From Limnohabitans sp. (GTDB lineage: Bacteria > Pseudomonadota > Gammaproteobacteria > Burkholderiales > Burkholderiaceae_C): a stretch of 17,905 bases of DNA. The notes below the pieces were generated by a model. It ran no database searches, was not told the DNA's origin, and saw nothing but the letters and a program-made list of their open reading frames with translations. Location: positions 1 to 17,905 of the forward strand of contig JAKFXJ010000190.1 of assembly GCA_021731425.1 (NCBI GenBank), given 5' to 3'. A program made the translations under genes and the position numbers. This document shows positions 1-6,689 of the stretch, one piece after another. Numbering within the stretch: the first letter of the stretch is position 1; each line of letters begins with the position of its first letter.

Positions 1-212
1 ACAGCCATGAGCGTGATCGGGATGCCGTTCAGGGCATTGTTGTGACTGCACAGCCATTGCTGCCGGGTTAGCGCATCGCTATCCACCAGACGGTTCAGCG
101 AACGGTGCAATTGCACCAACAGCAGTGCCAACTCCCCCTCTTTGGACAGCGGATCAATCCCACGGCTGGCGTTGGCGATGAGATCCATGGTCAGCTCAGT
201 CAGGCCCATCAT
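1..212 (-). CDS. Partial MbcA/ParS/Xre-type (DUF2384-like) antitoxin, C-terminal end beyond the window
   Basis: Reverse-strand reading frame open to the left window edge. It has the pattern of DUF2384 antitoxins: a small helix-turn-helix-like stretch (LSNAALARMMGL, just upstream of and across the first ATG), then 'RGIDPLSKEGELALLL', then a C-terminal 'QQWLCSHNNALNGIPITLM' matching the family's W-L-x-x-x-N-x-A-L-x-G-x-P toxin-binding signature. Such antitoxins usually precede a RES-domain or similar toxin, which would lie off-window to the left. The only standard in-frame start is the ATG at 212, but family-like sequence continues upstream to about 266, where the frame stays open to a stop at 291-293 without an ATG, GTG or TTG. 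No ribosome binding site is visible. The 5' end may therefore be damaged by a frameshift; another frame has an ATG at 294. Family assignment is moderately sure; intactness is doubtful. Confidence 0.5.
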   Translation of the reverse strand, partial: MMGLTELTMDLIANASRGIDPLSKEGELALLLVQLHRSLNRLVDSDALTRQQWLCSHNNALNGIPITLMA

Positions 213-286
213 GCGGGCAAGAGCCGCATTTGACAGCCTCAGCTCTTGCGCTGCGTGCGGGGAGTATCGACATTTGATCGATCTGA

Positions 287-358
287 AGCCTCATGTTGTC
301 AAAACCATTTTTTGGCGACATCACAGGGGTGATGTGTACTCGCCAAGAACCTGAGGCT
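287..358. repeat. Nested inverted repeats, flanked by a short direct repeat
   Basis: Three inverted repeats lie one inside another. The outer pair is AGCCTCA (287-293) and TGAGGCT (352-358). The middle pair is TTGGCGA (312-318) and TCGCCAA (340-346). The inner pair is CATCAC (319-324) and GTGATG (329-334). All arms are perfect. The octamer CTCATGTT occurs at 290-297 and again at 362-369, bracketing the structure. No T-tract follows on either strand, so an intrinsic terminator is unlikely. It could be an operator region of the leftward antitoxin gene, a structured leader, or a remnant of a small mobile element. Confidence 0.5.
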
Positions 359-387
359 GCTCTCATGTTCTAAAAATTGAATTATTG

Positions 388-410
388 CGACACGTTTGCT
401 TGACGTGTCG
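388..410. repeat. Perfect 8-bp inverted repeat
   Basis: The arms CGACACGT (388-395) and ACGTGTCG (403-410) are separated by seven bases. It lies between the leftward antitoxin gene and the higB promoter. With no T-tract after it, it is more likely an operator, for the leftward toxin-antitoxin gene, than a terminator. Confidence 0.5.
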
Positions 411-438
411 ATCTTGAGAACAGACTATGAGCTTTTGC

Positions 439-466
439 TTGTGTTTATCTCATATTGAGATAAAAT
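439..466 (+). promoter_or_regulatory. higBA promoter with embedded operator
   Basis: A perfect inverted repeat, TTTATCTCA (444-452) and TGAGATAAA (456-464) around TAT, sits immediately upstream of higB. A plausible promoter is TTGTGT (439-444), a 16-bp spacer and TAAAAT (461-466), so the repeat occupies the spacer and both element edges. HigA proteins are known to bind such palindromes and autorepress. The predicted transcription start falls at or next to the higB ATG (473), and no Shine-Dalgarno sequence is visible, so the message may be leaderless. Confidence 0.65.
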
Positions 467-472
467 GAACCC

Positions 473-760
473 ATGAAAATCATCAGCAACAGTGCCCTGC
501 GGGCCTTCGCTGCCGATCATCCTCAGGCCGAAGCCCCTTTGCAGGGATGGCGGCGGGTGATTGAAAAGAACAGTTTTGCAAACTGGGCCGAGCTCAAAGC
601 CGCCTTCAATGCAGTTGACAAGGTGAACGAGTTAGCGGTGTTTGATATCGGCGGGAACAAGTACCGCCTGGTGGCTTACATCCGGTTCGAAAAGCAAATT
701 TTGTACATCAAGGCAGTATTGACCCACCGGGAATACGATAAAGGAGCATGGAAATCATGA
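473..760 (+). CDS. higB: HigB-type mRNA interferase toxin
   Basis: A 95-residue protein with the size and sequence pattern of the HigB toxin family (RelE superfamily, PF09907 type). Features include an N-terminal 'ALRAFAADHPQAEAPLQGWRR', a central 'SFANWAELKAAF', the beta-strand core 'VFDIGGNKYRLVAYI' and a C-terminal 'YIKAVLTHREYDKGAW'. Members of this family cleave mRNA, generally on the ribosome, and are neutralised by the adjacent HigA. The toxin comes first and the antitoxin second, the order typical of higBA. The gene overlaps higA by four bases (ATGA), which suggests translational coupling. It looks intact, and the family's conserved C-terminal H-x-E-Y-D region is present. Expression is probably controlled by the palindrome just upstream. 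Confidence 0.88.
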   Translation: MKIISNSALRAFAADHPQAEAPLQGWRRVIEKNSFANWAELKAAFNAVDKVNELAVFDIGGNKYRLVAYIRFEKQILYIKAVLTHREYDKGAWKS

Positions 761-1170
761 ATGCAGCCATCGACGTGAAGCACCTTCTTCCAGTCTGGGA
801 CCAGTTCCGTGCCGCAACTGACATCACCCCCATTAGAGATGAAGCCCACTACGGGCGCATGACCGAGATGCTCCAAGCCCTGCTGGATGAAACCCAAGGC
901 GAAGAAAAGCATCCCGCGATGGGCTTGGTCGACATCGTGGGCGATCTGATCGAGGACTATGAAGCCAAGCATCACCCTCTGCCCGAAGTCACGGGTGTGC
1001 AAGCGCTTAAATTTCTGATGGAACAACACGGCCTGAAGCAAAACGATCTGAGCGAGATCGGCAGTCAGGGTGTCGTGTCCGAAATCCTGACGGGCAAGCG
1101 AGAACTCAACATTCGCCAAGTGCGCGCGCTCAGCGAACGGTTTGGCGTTTCTGCTGCGACCTTTGTGTAA
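757..1170 (+). CDS. higA: HigA-type helix-turn-helix antitoxin
   Basis: About 137 residues from the ATG at 757. The first part is helical and acidic and probably wraps the toxin. The C-terminal part (about residues 83-130) is an XRE/Cro-type helix-turn-helix: 'FLMEQHGLKQNDLSEIGSQG', then 'VSEILTGKRELNIRQVRALS'. This layout is standard for HigA, which neutralises HigB and represses the operon by binding the upstream palindrome. I chose the start at 757 because it overlaps the higB stop as ATGA and lies 10 bases after AAGGAG (741-746). The in-frame ATG at 748 is only one base from that ribosome binding site. The gene is intact and convergent with the DUF3427 remnant that follows. Confidence 0.88.
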   Translation: MNAAIDVKHLLPVWDQFRAATDITPIRDEAHYGRMTEMLQALLDETQGEEKHPAMGLVDIVGDLIEDYEAKHHPLPEVTGVQALKFLMEQHGLKQNDLSEIGSQGVVSEILTGKRELNIRQVRALSERFGVSAATFV

Positions 1171-1266
1171 GGGGCGTGGAACTCGGGCAATGCCGCGCTA
1201 TGAAGGCCAAAGGAAACCTTCGGACGCCGTAAGTGCCGCCCACATGCAGGGCCAGCGATGCACCCG

Positions 1267-1614
1267 TCAATCCGCCCCGCTTTGCAGCCCAAACACAATG
1301 CTCATGGGCCTGCTGCCCTGGTGCGACTGGTAGCGCACCCGGCCGTGGTAGGTGAACGGTGCGGCCTTGCCGACGGCCAGCTTGGTGTCGCGCACAAAGA
1401 GGTGGATGTCGATGCCTAAAGCGGCGTGGCGGATGATTTCGTCGCCGCGTTTGCTGGTCGGGTCGGTGGCGTTCTGGCTTTGCCAGTGAAAGTGCGTGTC
1501 ATCGATCCAGTGGTCCATGTACTTGTGCTCGTCAGCCCGGCCTTGTTTGTTGAGCGTGACCAGCAAGATGTGCGCCTTTTTCTGGGCCATCATCACATGG
1601 CCGACGGAAAACAA
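1267..1614 (-). pseudogene. DUF3427 C-terminal domain remnant
   Basis: A 115-residue leftward frame whose sequence matches the C-terminal DUF3427 module: 'ILLVTLNKQ', 'HFHWQSQNATDPTSKRGDEI', 'IHLFVRDTK' and 'APFTYHGRVRYQSHQGSRPM'. In complete proteins this module follows a long DEAD/DEAH helicase, often with a phospholipase-D-like N-terminus. Here nothing helicase-like precedes it: a stop codon lies in frame at 1627-1629 and the upstream DNA is the start region of the next gene. The frame can start at TTG 1614 or, more naturally, at the tandem ATGs at 1593 and 1590. I read it as the surviving 3' end of a deleted helicase gene; an independently expressed single-domain protein is the alternative. 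The domain match is strong, the pseudogene status less so. Confidence 0.65.
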
Positions 1615-1718
1615 TGCGTTGCTAAATTATGTGGTTGAGCATCAAGCTGACGTAGTTGAATCATCATCAATCCGTTTAAGATCATCTCAATTCAAAAAAT
1701 AAGTACTTTGGGTAACGC

Positions 1719-3707
1719 GTGCAATATTCCAACCGTTCGTTTTATTCGGCACCCATCACGCAATTTGTGAACTCAGACCCCAGCTTGGTGCTGGGCGTTC
1801 TGACGGATAACAGCGGCTTTTCTATAGAAACGACCCAGCGCGATGCTTGGCGTTCGCAGATTCAAATTCTCCAACCGGCGCTGAAGACCTTTGAAGGCCG
1901 TGGCACGGTTTTTTTTGAGTTCATCGTGCCGCGTTTGGGCAAGCGCATCGACGTGCTGGCCTTGATCGACCACGCCATTTTTGTCATCGAGTTCAAGGTC
2001 GGTGAATCGCTCTTCAACCGTGCTGCGGTGGATCAGGTTTGGGACTACGCGCTCGACCTCAAGAACTTCCACGAGACCAGCCACCACTGCGTCATCGCAC
2101 CTATCTTGATCGCTACCCAAACACAAGGCACACGCGGTCAGATCGTCACCAGCCACCACAACGACGGTGTGCTTTTCCCCATCAACACATCACCCGCGTT
2201 CTTGGCTGCTACCATCGAAGATGTGTTGGCCTTTTCGTCTGGCACCCAACTGGACGCCGCCTCTTGGGCCAACGGACGTTACCGTCCCACCCCCACCATC
2301 ATCGAGGCCGCATCAGCGCTATACGGCAACCACTCGGTGGCCGAACTCTCGCGCAACGATGCGGGTGAAAAGAACTTGGCGCAAACGTCGGTTGCCATTG
2401 CGCAGCTGATCCAAGACTCAAAGCAACGGAAGCAAAAGGCCATTTGTTTTGTGACGGGTGTTCCCGGCGCGGGTAAAACGTTGGTGGGCTTGGACATCGC
2501 CACCAAGCACATGGACGCCGAGAGCGATTTGCACAGCGTGTATCTCTCGGGCAATGGCCCTTTGGTGGCCATCCTGCGTGAAGCCTTGGTGCGCGACGAA
2601 GTGGCCCGAAAGAAAGCCGTGGGCCAAAAGTTGCGCAAGGGTGAAGCCAGAAAAGCCGTTGAAGCCTTCATTCAAAACGTCCACCATTTCCGCGATGCGT
2701 ATTTGTCGGACGAGCGGCCACCTGTGGATCACGTGGTGATCTTTGACGAAGCACAACGCGCGTGGACGCTGGAACAAACCACCCAGTTCATGGCGCGTAA
2801 AAAGGGCTACCCGGATTTCAATCGCTCCGAGCCCGACTTCTTGATTTCTTGCCTTGACCGCCACCCCGACTGGGCGGTGGTCGTTTGTTTGGTAGGCGGT
2901 GGCCAAGAGATCAACACGGGTGAGGCAGGTATTGGGGAGTGGCTCAAGGCCATCCATGAGCACTACCCCGATTGGGCGGTGCACATCTCGCCCCACCTGC
3001 AAGACTCGGAATACGGAGCCGCCGAAGCGTTGGTGCAATTGAAGGCACGGGACAACGTTCACCATAACGACGATTTGCATTTGTCGGTGTCCATGCGCTC
3101 CTTCCGCGCAGAGCATGTGTCCACCTTCGTGAAGCATTTGTTGGACCGTTGTACCGATTTGGCCAAGGCCATGTTCCAAGATGTGCAGGCCCGCTACCCG
3201 ATCGTGGTGACCCGCGACTTGGACAAGGCCAAGCGCTGGCTGCGCGACAAAGCTCGGGGCAGCGAGCGCTTCGGCATGGTGGTTTCCTCTCAAGCCGTTC
3301 GCCTGCGCCCCCACGCCATAGACGTTCGTTCACCCATGGACCCCATCCATTGGTTTTTGGACGACCGCGATGACGTTCGGTCTTCTTTTTATTTGGAAGA
3401 CGTGGCCACCGAGTTTCACGTTCAAGGTCTTGAGCTTGACTGGGCTTGTGTGGTCTGGGATGCCGATCTGCGCTTTGGTGAAGCCGACTGGGAATACCGT
3501 TCCTTTGTGGGCAATAAATGGCAAAAAATTCACCTAGCGCATCGCCAGATGTATTTGAAGAATGCCTATCGGGTCTTGCTCACCCGCGCTCGGCAAGGCA
3601 TGGTGATCGTGATCCCGCCCGGCGATCCCGAAGACCCCACCCGAGACCCGTCTTTCTACGATCCGATTTATGGTTATCTGACCTCCTTGGGCGTGCCTAC
3701 CATCTGA
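1719..3707 (+). CDS. Schlafen-group-3/DUF2075 helicase-like protein with PD-(D/E)XK-type N-terminus
   Basis: A 662-residue cytosolic ATPase starting at GTG 1719. The N-terminal part (about 60-150) has a PD-(D/E)XK nuclease-like core: 'KRIDVLAL' with D78, then a beta strand ending E91-F-K93, then '[20 protein letters not shown]'. The ATPase begins at about 240 with Walker A 'GVPGAGKT' (about 246-254) and Walker B 'HVVIFDEAQ' (D343-E344). A C-terminal segment '[20 protein letters not shown]' resembles superfamily 1 motif VI. This order matches the DUF2075 family, now called the Schlafen group 3 DNA/RNA helicase domain (PF09848). The biological role is not settled; relatives are common in defence islands, and the neighbouring toxin-antitoxin genes and DUF3427 remnant fit that setting. 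No good Shine-Dalgarno sequence precedes the GTG. The 3' end overlaps the convergent gene by 34 bases. Confidence 0.82.
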   Translation: MQYSNRSFYSAPITQFVNSDPSLVLGVLTDNSGFSIETTQRDAWRSQIQILQPALKTFEGRGTVFFEFIVPRLGKRIDVLALIDHAIFVIEFKVGESLFNRAAVDQVWDYALDLKNFHETSHHCVIAPILIATQTQGTRGQIVTSHHNDGVLFPINTSPAFLAATIEDVLAFSSGTQLDAASWANGRYRPTPTIIEAASALYGNHSVAELSRNDAGEKNLAQTSVAIAQLIQDSKQRKQKAICFVTGVPGAGKTLVGLDIATKHMDAESDLHSVYLSGNGPLVAILREALVRDEVARKKAVGQKLRKGEARKAVEAFIQNVHHFRDAYLSDERPPVDHVVIFDEAQRAWTLEQTTQFMARKKGYPDFNRSEPDFLISCLDRHPDWAVVVCLVGGGQEINTGEAGIGEWLKAIHEHYPDWAVHISPHLQDSEYGAAEALVQLKARDNVHHNDDLHLSVSMRSFRAEHVSTFVKHLLDRCTDLAKAMFQDVQARYPIVVTRDLDKAKRWLRDKARGSERFGMVVSSQAVRLRPHAIDVRSPMDPIHWFLDDRDDVRSSFYLEDVATEFHVQGLELDWACVVWDADLRFGEADWEYRSFVGNKWQKIHLAHRQMYLKNAYRVLLTRARQGMVIVIPPGDPEDPTRDPSFYDPIYGYLTSLGVPTI

Positions 3708-4129
3708 CCCATCAGTCCTCGCGCAATGGCTCCTTCAACCGGGCTTGTTTTCTCATCTCGTTGGTCCGGTTGTTTAAACGAAACGTGTCGGGTTGGCGAA
3801 AGCACTCCTCGGGTTTGACCATGTATCCAGTCACCGAAGTAGTTCCCGTCGTAACGAAGCATGTCTCCGTTGAGCTGCAATTCACATTGAAGGGTGTAGG
3901 AGCCAGTGAACCGATGGGCATCCACCGGGTTTTCAAACTCGATCTGGATCGTGCTGGCGTAGGTTGTGTGGAAGTAGTTGAGCGGTCCTAAGCAAGGCCC
4001 ATCGAAACCCCAATCCTGCATGACCTCGTTCACTTTTTTCCGGCCATGAAACAAGCCCAAATACATGCCGGGCTTTTCGGGTTTCACGCCATAAACCGGC
4101 ACCTTGACTTCAGTTTGCTCGTGCTGCAT
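3674..4129 (-). CDS. Conserved-looking hypothetical protein, 151 residues
   Basis: I do not recognise a named domain. The protein is soluble, with no signal peptide or membrane segment. It is rich in aromatic and glycine motifs: '[11 protein letters not shown]', '[20 protein letters not shown]' and 'YDGNYFGDW', which look like a small beta-rich fold with conserved surface loops. Proteins with this pattern occur as hypotheticals in proteobacterial accessory regions, as far as I can recall. The start is well supported: AGGAGG lies four bases upstream of the ATG. The gene follows the GHKL-STAS regulator in the same direction, 130 bases downstream, and could share its transcript. Its last 34 bases overlap the end of the convergent helicase-like gene, so the two transcripts can form an antisense pair. 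Existence of the gene is fairly sure; its function is unknown. Confidence 0.7.
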   Translation of the reverse strand: MQHEQTEVKVPVYGVKPEKPGMYLGLFHGRKKVNEVMQDWGFDGPCLGPLNYFHTTYASTIQIEFENPVDAHRFTGSYTLQCELQLNGDMLRYDGNYFGDWIHGQTRGVLSPTRHVSFKQPDQRDEKTSPVEGAIARGLMGQMVGTPKEVR

Positions 4130-4259
4130 TTCGCCTCCTGGTTGATGAGGCCTGAAGCTTAAAAATGATCTGCGGCGCTGTGTACCAGGGCTTTGCCTGG
4201 GTTATCCAATGGTCCGGATTGAGTCAACGGATGGGGCCACGGTCACGAGGCCCGAGGAA

Positions 4260-5315
4260 TCAAGCCCCTCCAAACAAGCTCACGAGCTTGGCCACCTCGG
4301 GTGTCATGCCCATGGTTTTGAGCCGCACATGGGGGTGTGCAGTGGCAAAGACACGAAAGACTTCATCCACAAAGGCTTGGCCGACGTGGGCCACGCCTTC
4401 AAAGTCAAGCACCACGGTCTTGAACTGTGTGGCGCGGTTCATGACCCATTTGGCTTGCGAGCGAGAGACCAGTTCGCTGCTCAGTTGGGCCAGCCGCACC
4501 GGGATTTCTGTGGTGTGAAAGGCTTCGCCGGGTTCTGCATCGCCCACGTTGCTGGCTTCAAAGTATTTGAAATACACATCGTTGGGGGTGCGTGTGCTGT
4601 CCACCGCCAGCGACATGCGCACCACGGTCTGCACCTGTGATGGCTTCAAAGCGGCGTTCACGTCGATCCAGTCAAAACGGGCCAACGGTGTGCTGGCCTC
4701 GTTGGGGTCAAAACGCAGACCACACGATTCGATGGCGAAGCCGTCCATCATGCGGGACGATACAAAAATGCCCATGCCCGAATGGCCTTGGGCGGCCGTG
4801 GTGAACTTGCCTTTGGCCAACTCCAAAATGGCCAAGCGTTCATCAAACAGGTGTGCCGATTCGGCGATTTTGCAAAAGATGCCCTCGCCGTCATCGGCCA
4901 CCACCATTTGCAACTGTCCGCCCTCTAGGTGCATGCCCATGAGCACCTGCAAACCGTTGGAGTGGTCGAGCGCGTTGTTGAGCATTTCGGTGAATGCGGT
5001 GTTCACCAGACTTTTGACATTGGGTTTGAGGTCGGTCAGCAGGGGCGCAAGGCGCTGCTCCCAAACGGCCATTTCACCGCCGCGCTGCAAAATGCTTTCG
5101 CGCTGCTGCAGGCCCAGCCAAAAGCGCTTGTCGCCCAGGCTGTAGGTTTGCCGCGTGCCTGTGCCGTGCCGCTGCAAATAGCCAGTGTCGGCCAGCTTCT
5201 TGATGCGACGCGACACGGCCACCCGCGTCAGTCCGGTTTGCTCGGTCGCCACACTGGCCATGGCCCCGCCTTGGGCGGCACAAGCGAGGATGATTGCATC
5301 GTTAAGGTCAAGCAT
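4260..5315 (-). CDS. HTH / GHKL ATPase / STAS-like (DUF4325) regulator
   Basis: A 351-residue cytosolic protein with three parts. Residues about 18-50 form a winged-helix-like HTH ('ATEQTGLTRVAVSRRIKKLA'). Residues about 95-190 form a GHKL ATP-binding domain, with N box 'EMLNNALDHS' (E110, N113/N114), G1 box 'DDGEGI' (D141-D142) and G2 box 'GHSGMGIFVSSRMMD' (177-191). Residues about 278-350 match the STAS-like DUF4325 module ('LVSRSQAKWVMNRA', 'VVLDFEGVAHVGQAFVDEVF'). There is no dimerisation/phosphoacceptor His box, so it is not an ordinary histidine kinase. The layout recalls anti-sigma kinase and STAS anti-anti-sigma modules combined in one chain with a DNA-binding domain, so it could be a self-contained ATP-dependent switch. 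Its target is unknown. Repeated TTGTAT boxes lie directly upstream and may be its operator. Confidence 0.8.
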   Translation of the reverse strand: MLDLNDAIILACAAQGGAMASVATEQTGLTRVAVSRRIKKLADTGYLQRHGTGTRQTYSLGDKRFWLGLQQRESILQRGGEMAVWEQRLAPLLTDLKPNVKSLVNTAFTEMLNNALDHSNGLQVLMGMHLEGGQLQMVVADDGEGIFCKIAESAHLFDERLAILELAKGKFTTAAQGHSGMGIFVSSRMMDGFAIESCGLRFDPNEASTPLARFDWIDVNAALKPSQVQTVVRMSLAVDSTRTPNDVYFKYFEASNVGDAEPGEAFHTTEIPVRLAQLSSELVSRSQAKWVMNRATQFKTVVLDFEGVAHVGQAFVDEVFRVFATAHPHVRLKTMGMTPEVAKLVSLFGGA

Positions 5316-5376
5316 TTGTATCGCCTAGTGTAAGTTTAAATCTTTAAATTGTATATCTCTGATTAGTTTATTGTAT
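5316..5376 (-). promoter_or_regulatory. Promoter region with three phased TTGTAT boxes
   Basis: This AT-rich stretch lies upstream of the GHKL-STAS regulator. The hexamer TTGTAT occurs at 5316-5321, 5349-5354 and 5371-5376. The spacings are 33 and 22 bases, close to three and two helical turns, which would put the boxes on one face of the DNA. The palindrome TTTAAA occurs twice between the first two boxes. This is consistent with an autoregulatory operator for the HTH protein, but the base composition makes chance hexamers possible. Confidence 0.35.
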
Positions 5377-5436
5377 TTTTGGCATCAAGAAATCGAACTT
5401 GGCTACGTTGAAACAATCTGTCACACCTGTTTAAGA

Positions 5437-5592
5437 ATGATGTCGAATATGCCCACCCGAAATGTCGTGCTGACTGATCACCAAGCTGCGCTGGTCGAGC
5501 AGCTGGTCCAAAGTGACCGCTATCAAAATGCCAGCGAAGTTCTGCGCTAGGGGCTGCGCATGGTGGAGTAACGAGAAGCTGAACACGGCGTG
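5437..5592 (+). pseudogene. parD: Decayed parD antitoxin
   Basis: From the tandem ATGs at 5437/5440 the frame reads 'MPTRNVVLTDHQAALVEQLV' followed by 'QSDRYQNASEVLR', a clear ParD-type ribbon-helix-helix antitoxin N-terminus. It then hits TAG (5548-5550), continues 'GLRMVE', hits TAA (5569-5571), and continues 'REAE'. Both stops fall inside the conserved ParD sequence, where family members usually have E and Q codons, so they are nonsense mutations. Beyond about 5592 the similarity ends and the DNA becomes the 3' flank of the leftward enoyl reductase gene. No ParE toxin remains. The gene is a dead toxin-antitoxin remnant and probably a scar at the island border. Confidence 0.75.
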
Positions 5593-5637
5593 TGCCACCC
5601 CCATCAACCCTCCAGCCGCTGGACATCCACCAACTGG

Positions 5638-6684
5638 CTACGCCTGCTCACTCTGAAAATGAGCCCCCTTCAAGAGCACTTTGCCTTGTCTCCCGGCTTG
5701 TGCCGAGTGGGCGATCGCTGCAACGACGTCGCTCAATTCATAAACTTTTTCCACGCTCATGCGCAGCACGTTTTGCGCGGCCAATTCCATCAAGGCGGGG
5801 TAGACGGTCTTGGCTTTTTGTCGGTTGTCGGGGTGGCTGAACCAGTTGGCCAGCCAGAAGCCTTGAACGTTGATATTCCGAAAAATCAGGTCATGCGCAG
5901 AGATGCTGCACGGATCACCGCTGAGCAGCCCATAAAGAACCAGACGGCTTTGAGGACTCAAGCTGGCGGCCAACGCCTGAGAGGCTTTGCCGCCAATCGC
6001 GTCCATGCCCAGTACCACGGGCTCGCCCTGGGTGATTTGGCGCACGCTTTGCTGGAGTGAATCAGAGTCTTGGCCGTCATGCACCAACCAATGACCGCCT
6101 TCGTCAGACGCCACCGCCTCAGGCCGGCGCACCACATTGATCAACGGGATGCCCAAGTGCGCAGCCAGCTGCCGAGTGCATTGACCCACGGCTGAGTTGG
6201 CGGCATTTTTAATGACCCACTGGCCGGGCTGGAGGGTGACTTGATGCTGCAGGAGTACCCAAGCCGTTGCCGGGTTGGCAGCGAGCATGGCTTGTTGCAG
6301 CACGTTGGCATCGTACGGCACCGGGACCAGCGAGCGTCTTTGTACAACCAGTTCATCAGACCAAACGCCAAAAACGCCGATGGGCAGCACCCGATCCCCA
6401 ACTTGCAAGTCCGTGACTTCACTGCCTGTTTCGAGCACCACTGCAACCCCCTCGTGACCCGGCACGTAGGGCAGGACAGGTTGATGGCCATACTGCCAAT
6501 TCATTTGCAGCAGGTCTGCCGGAAGGATATTCATGGCCAGCATGCCAATGCGCACTTGCGTCGGCGCAAGGGCAGGGCGCGTATTTTCACGAACCCGGAT
6601 GCGCTCAGCCAGTGGCCTGTCTGGCGTTGTGCTTACGACCTCAACGGCACGTGGGTGGGGTGTTTCGGGGGTCAAGGGGCGCAT
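5638..6684 (-). CDS. MECR/Etr1-like 2-enoyl thioester reductase (MDR superfamily)
   Basis: A 348-residue medium-chain dehydrogenase/reductase without the zinc ligands of alcohol dehydrogenases. Several segments match the MECR/Etr1 subgroup. 'ILPADLLQMNWQYG' carries a Tyr (Y65) at the place of the catalytic Tyr of 2-enoyl thioester reductases. 'PYVPGHEGV' precedes the catalytic-domain core. 'KNAANSAVGQ' (159-168) is the MECR form of the nucleotide-binding loop, and 'RNINVQGFWLANWF' resembles the family's C-terminal segment. The expected reaction is NADPH-dependent reduction of a trans-2-enoyl-CoA or ACP ester. The gene starts five bases after the stop of the enoyl-CoA hydratase gene, so the two are co-transcribed and probably act on the same intermediate. 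Subgroup assignment is good; the substrate is unknown. A generic quinone-oxidoreductase annotation would be the fallback. Confidence 0.8.
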   Translation of the reverse strand: MRPLTPETPHPRAVEVVSTTPDRPLAERIRVRENTRPALAPTQVRIGMLAMNILPADLLQMNWQYGHQPVLPYVPGHEGVAVVLETGSEVTDLQVGDRVLPIGVFGVWSDELVVQRRSLVPVPYDANVLQQAMLAANPATAWVLLQHQVTLQPGQWVIKNAANSAVGQCTRQLAAHLGIPLINVVRRPEAVASDEGGHWLVHDGQDSDSLQQSVRQITQGEPVVLGMDAIGGKASQALAASLSPQSRLVLYGLLSGDPCSISAHDLIFRNINVQGFWLANWFSHPDNRQKAKTVYPALMELAAQNVLRMSVEKVYELSDVVAAIAHSAQAGRQGKVLLKGAHFQSEQA

Positions 6685-6689
6685 GTGCT

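Noticed and set aside
142..354. Small rightward frame of 70 codons
   Set aside because: It is antisense to the DUF2384-like gene and runs through the nested inverted repeats; its protein resembles nothing and it has no ribosome binding site.
287..358. Integron attC-like site
   Set aside because: The nested repeats recall attC folding, but I found no GTTRRRY/RYYYAAC core boxes at the expected places and no integrase or cassette array.
1171..1266. Terminator or small gene between higA and the DUF3427 remnant
   Set aside because: I saw only a weak five-base inverted repeat and no supported coding frame.
2418..3314. Long leftward frame of 298 codons
   Set aside because: It is a shadow of the helicase-like gene, which has clear Walker motifs on the plus strand; the antisense protein has no recognisable domain.
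4177..4205. Hairpin terminator after the GHKL-STAS gene
   Set aside because: The sequence near CCAGGGCTTTGCCTGG has only five paired bases and no T-tract on the minus strand.
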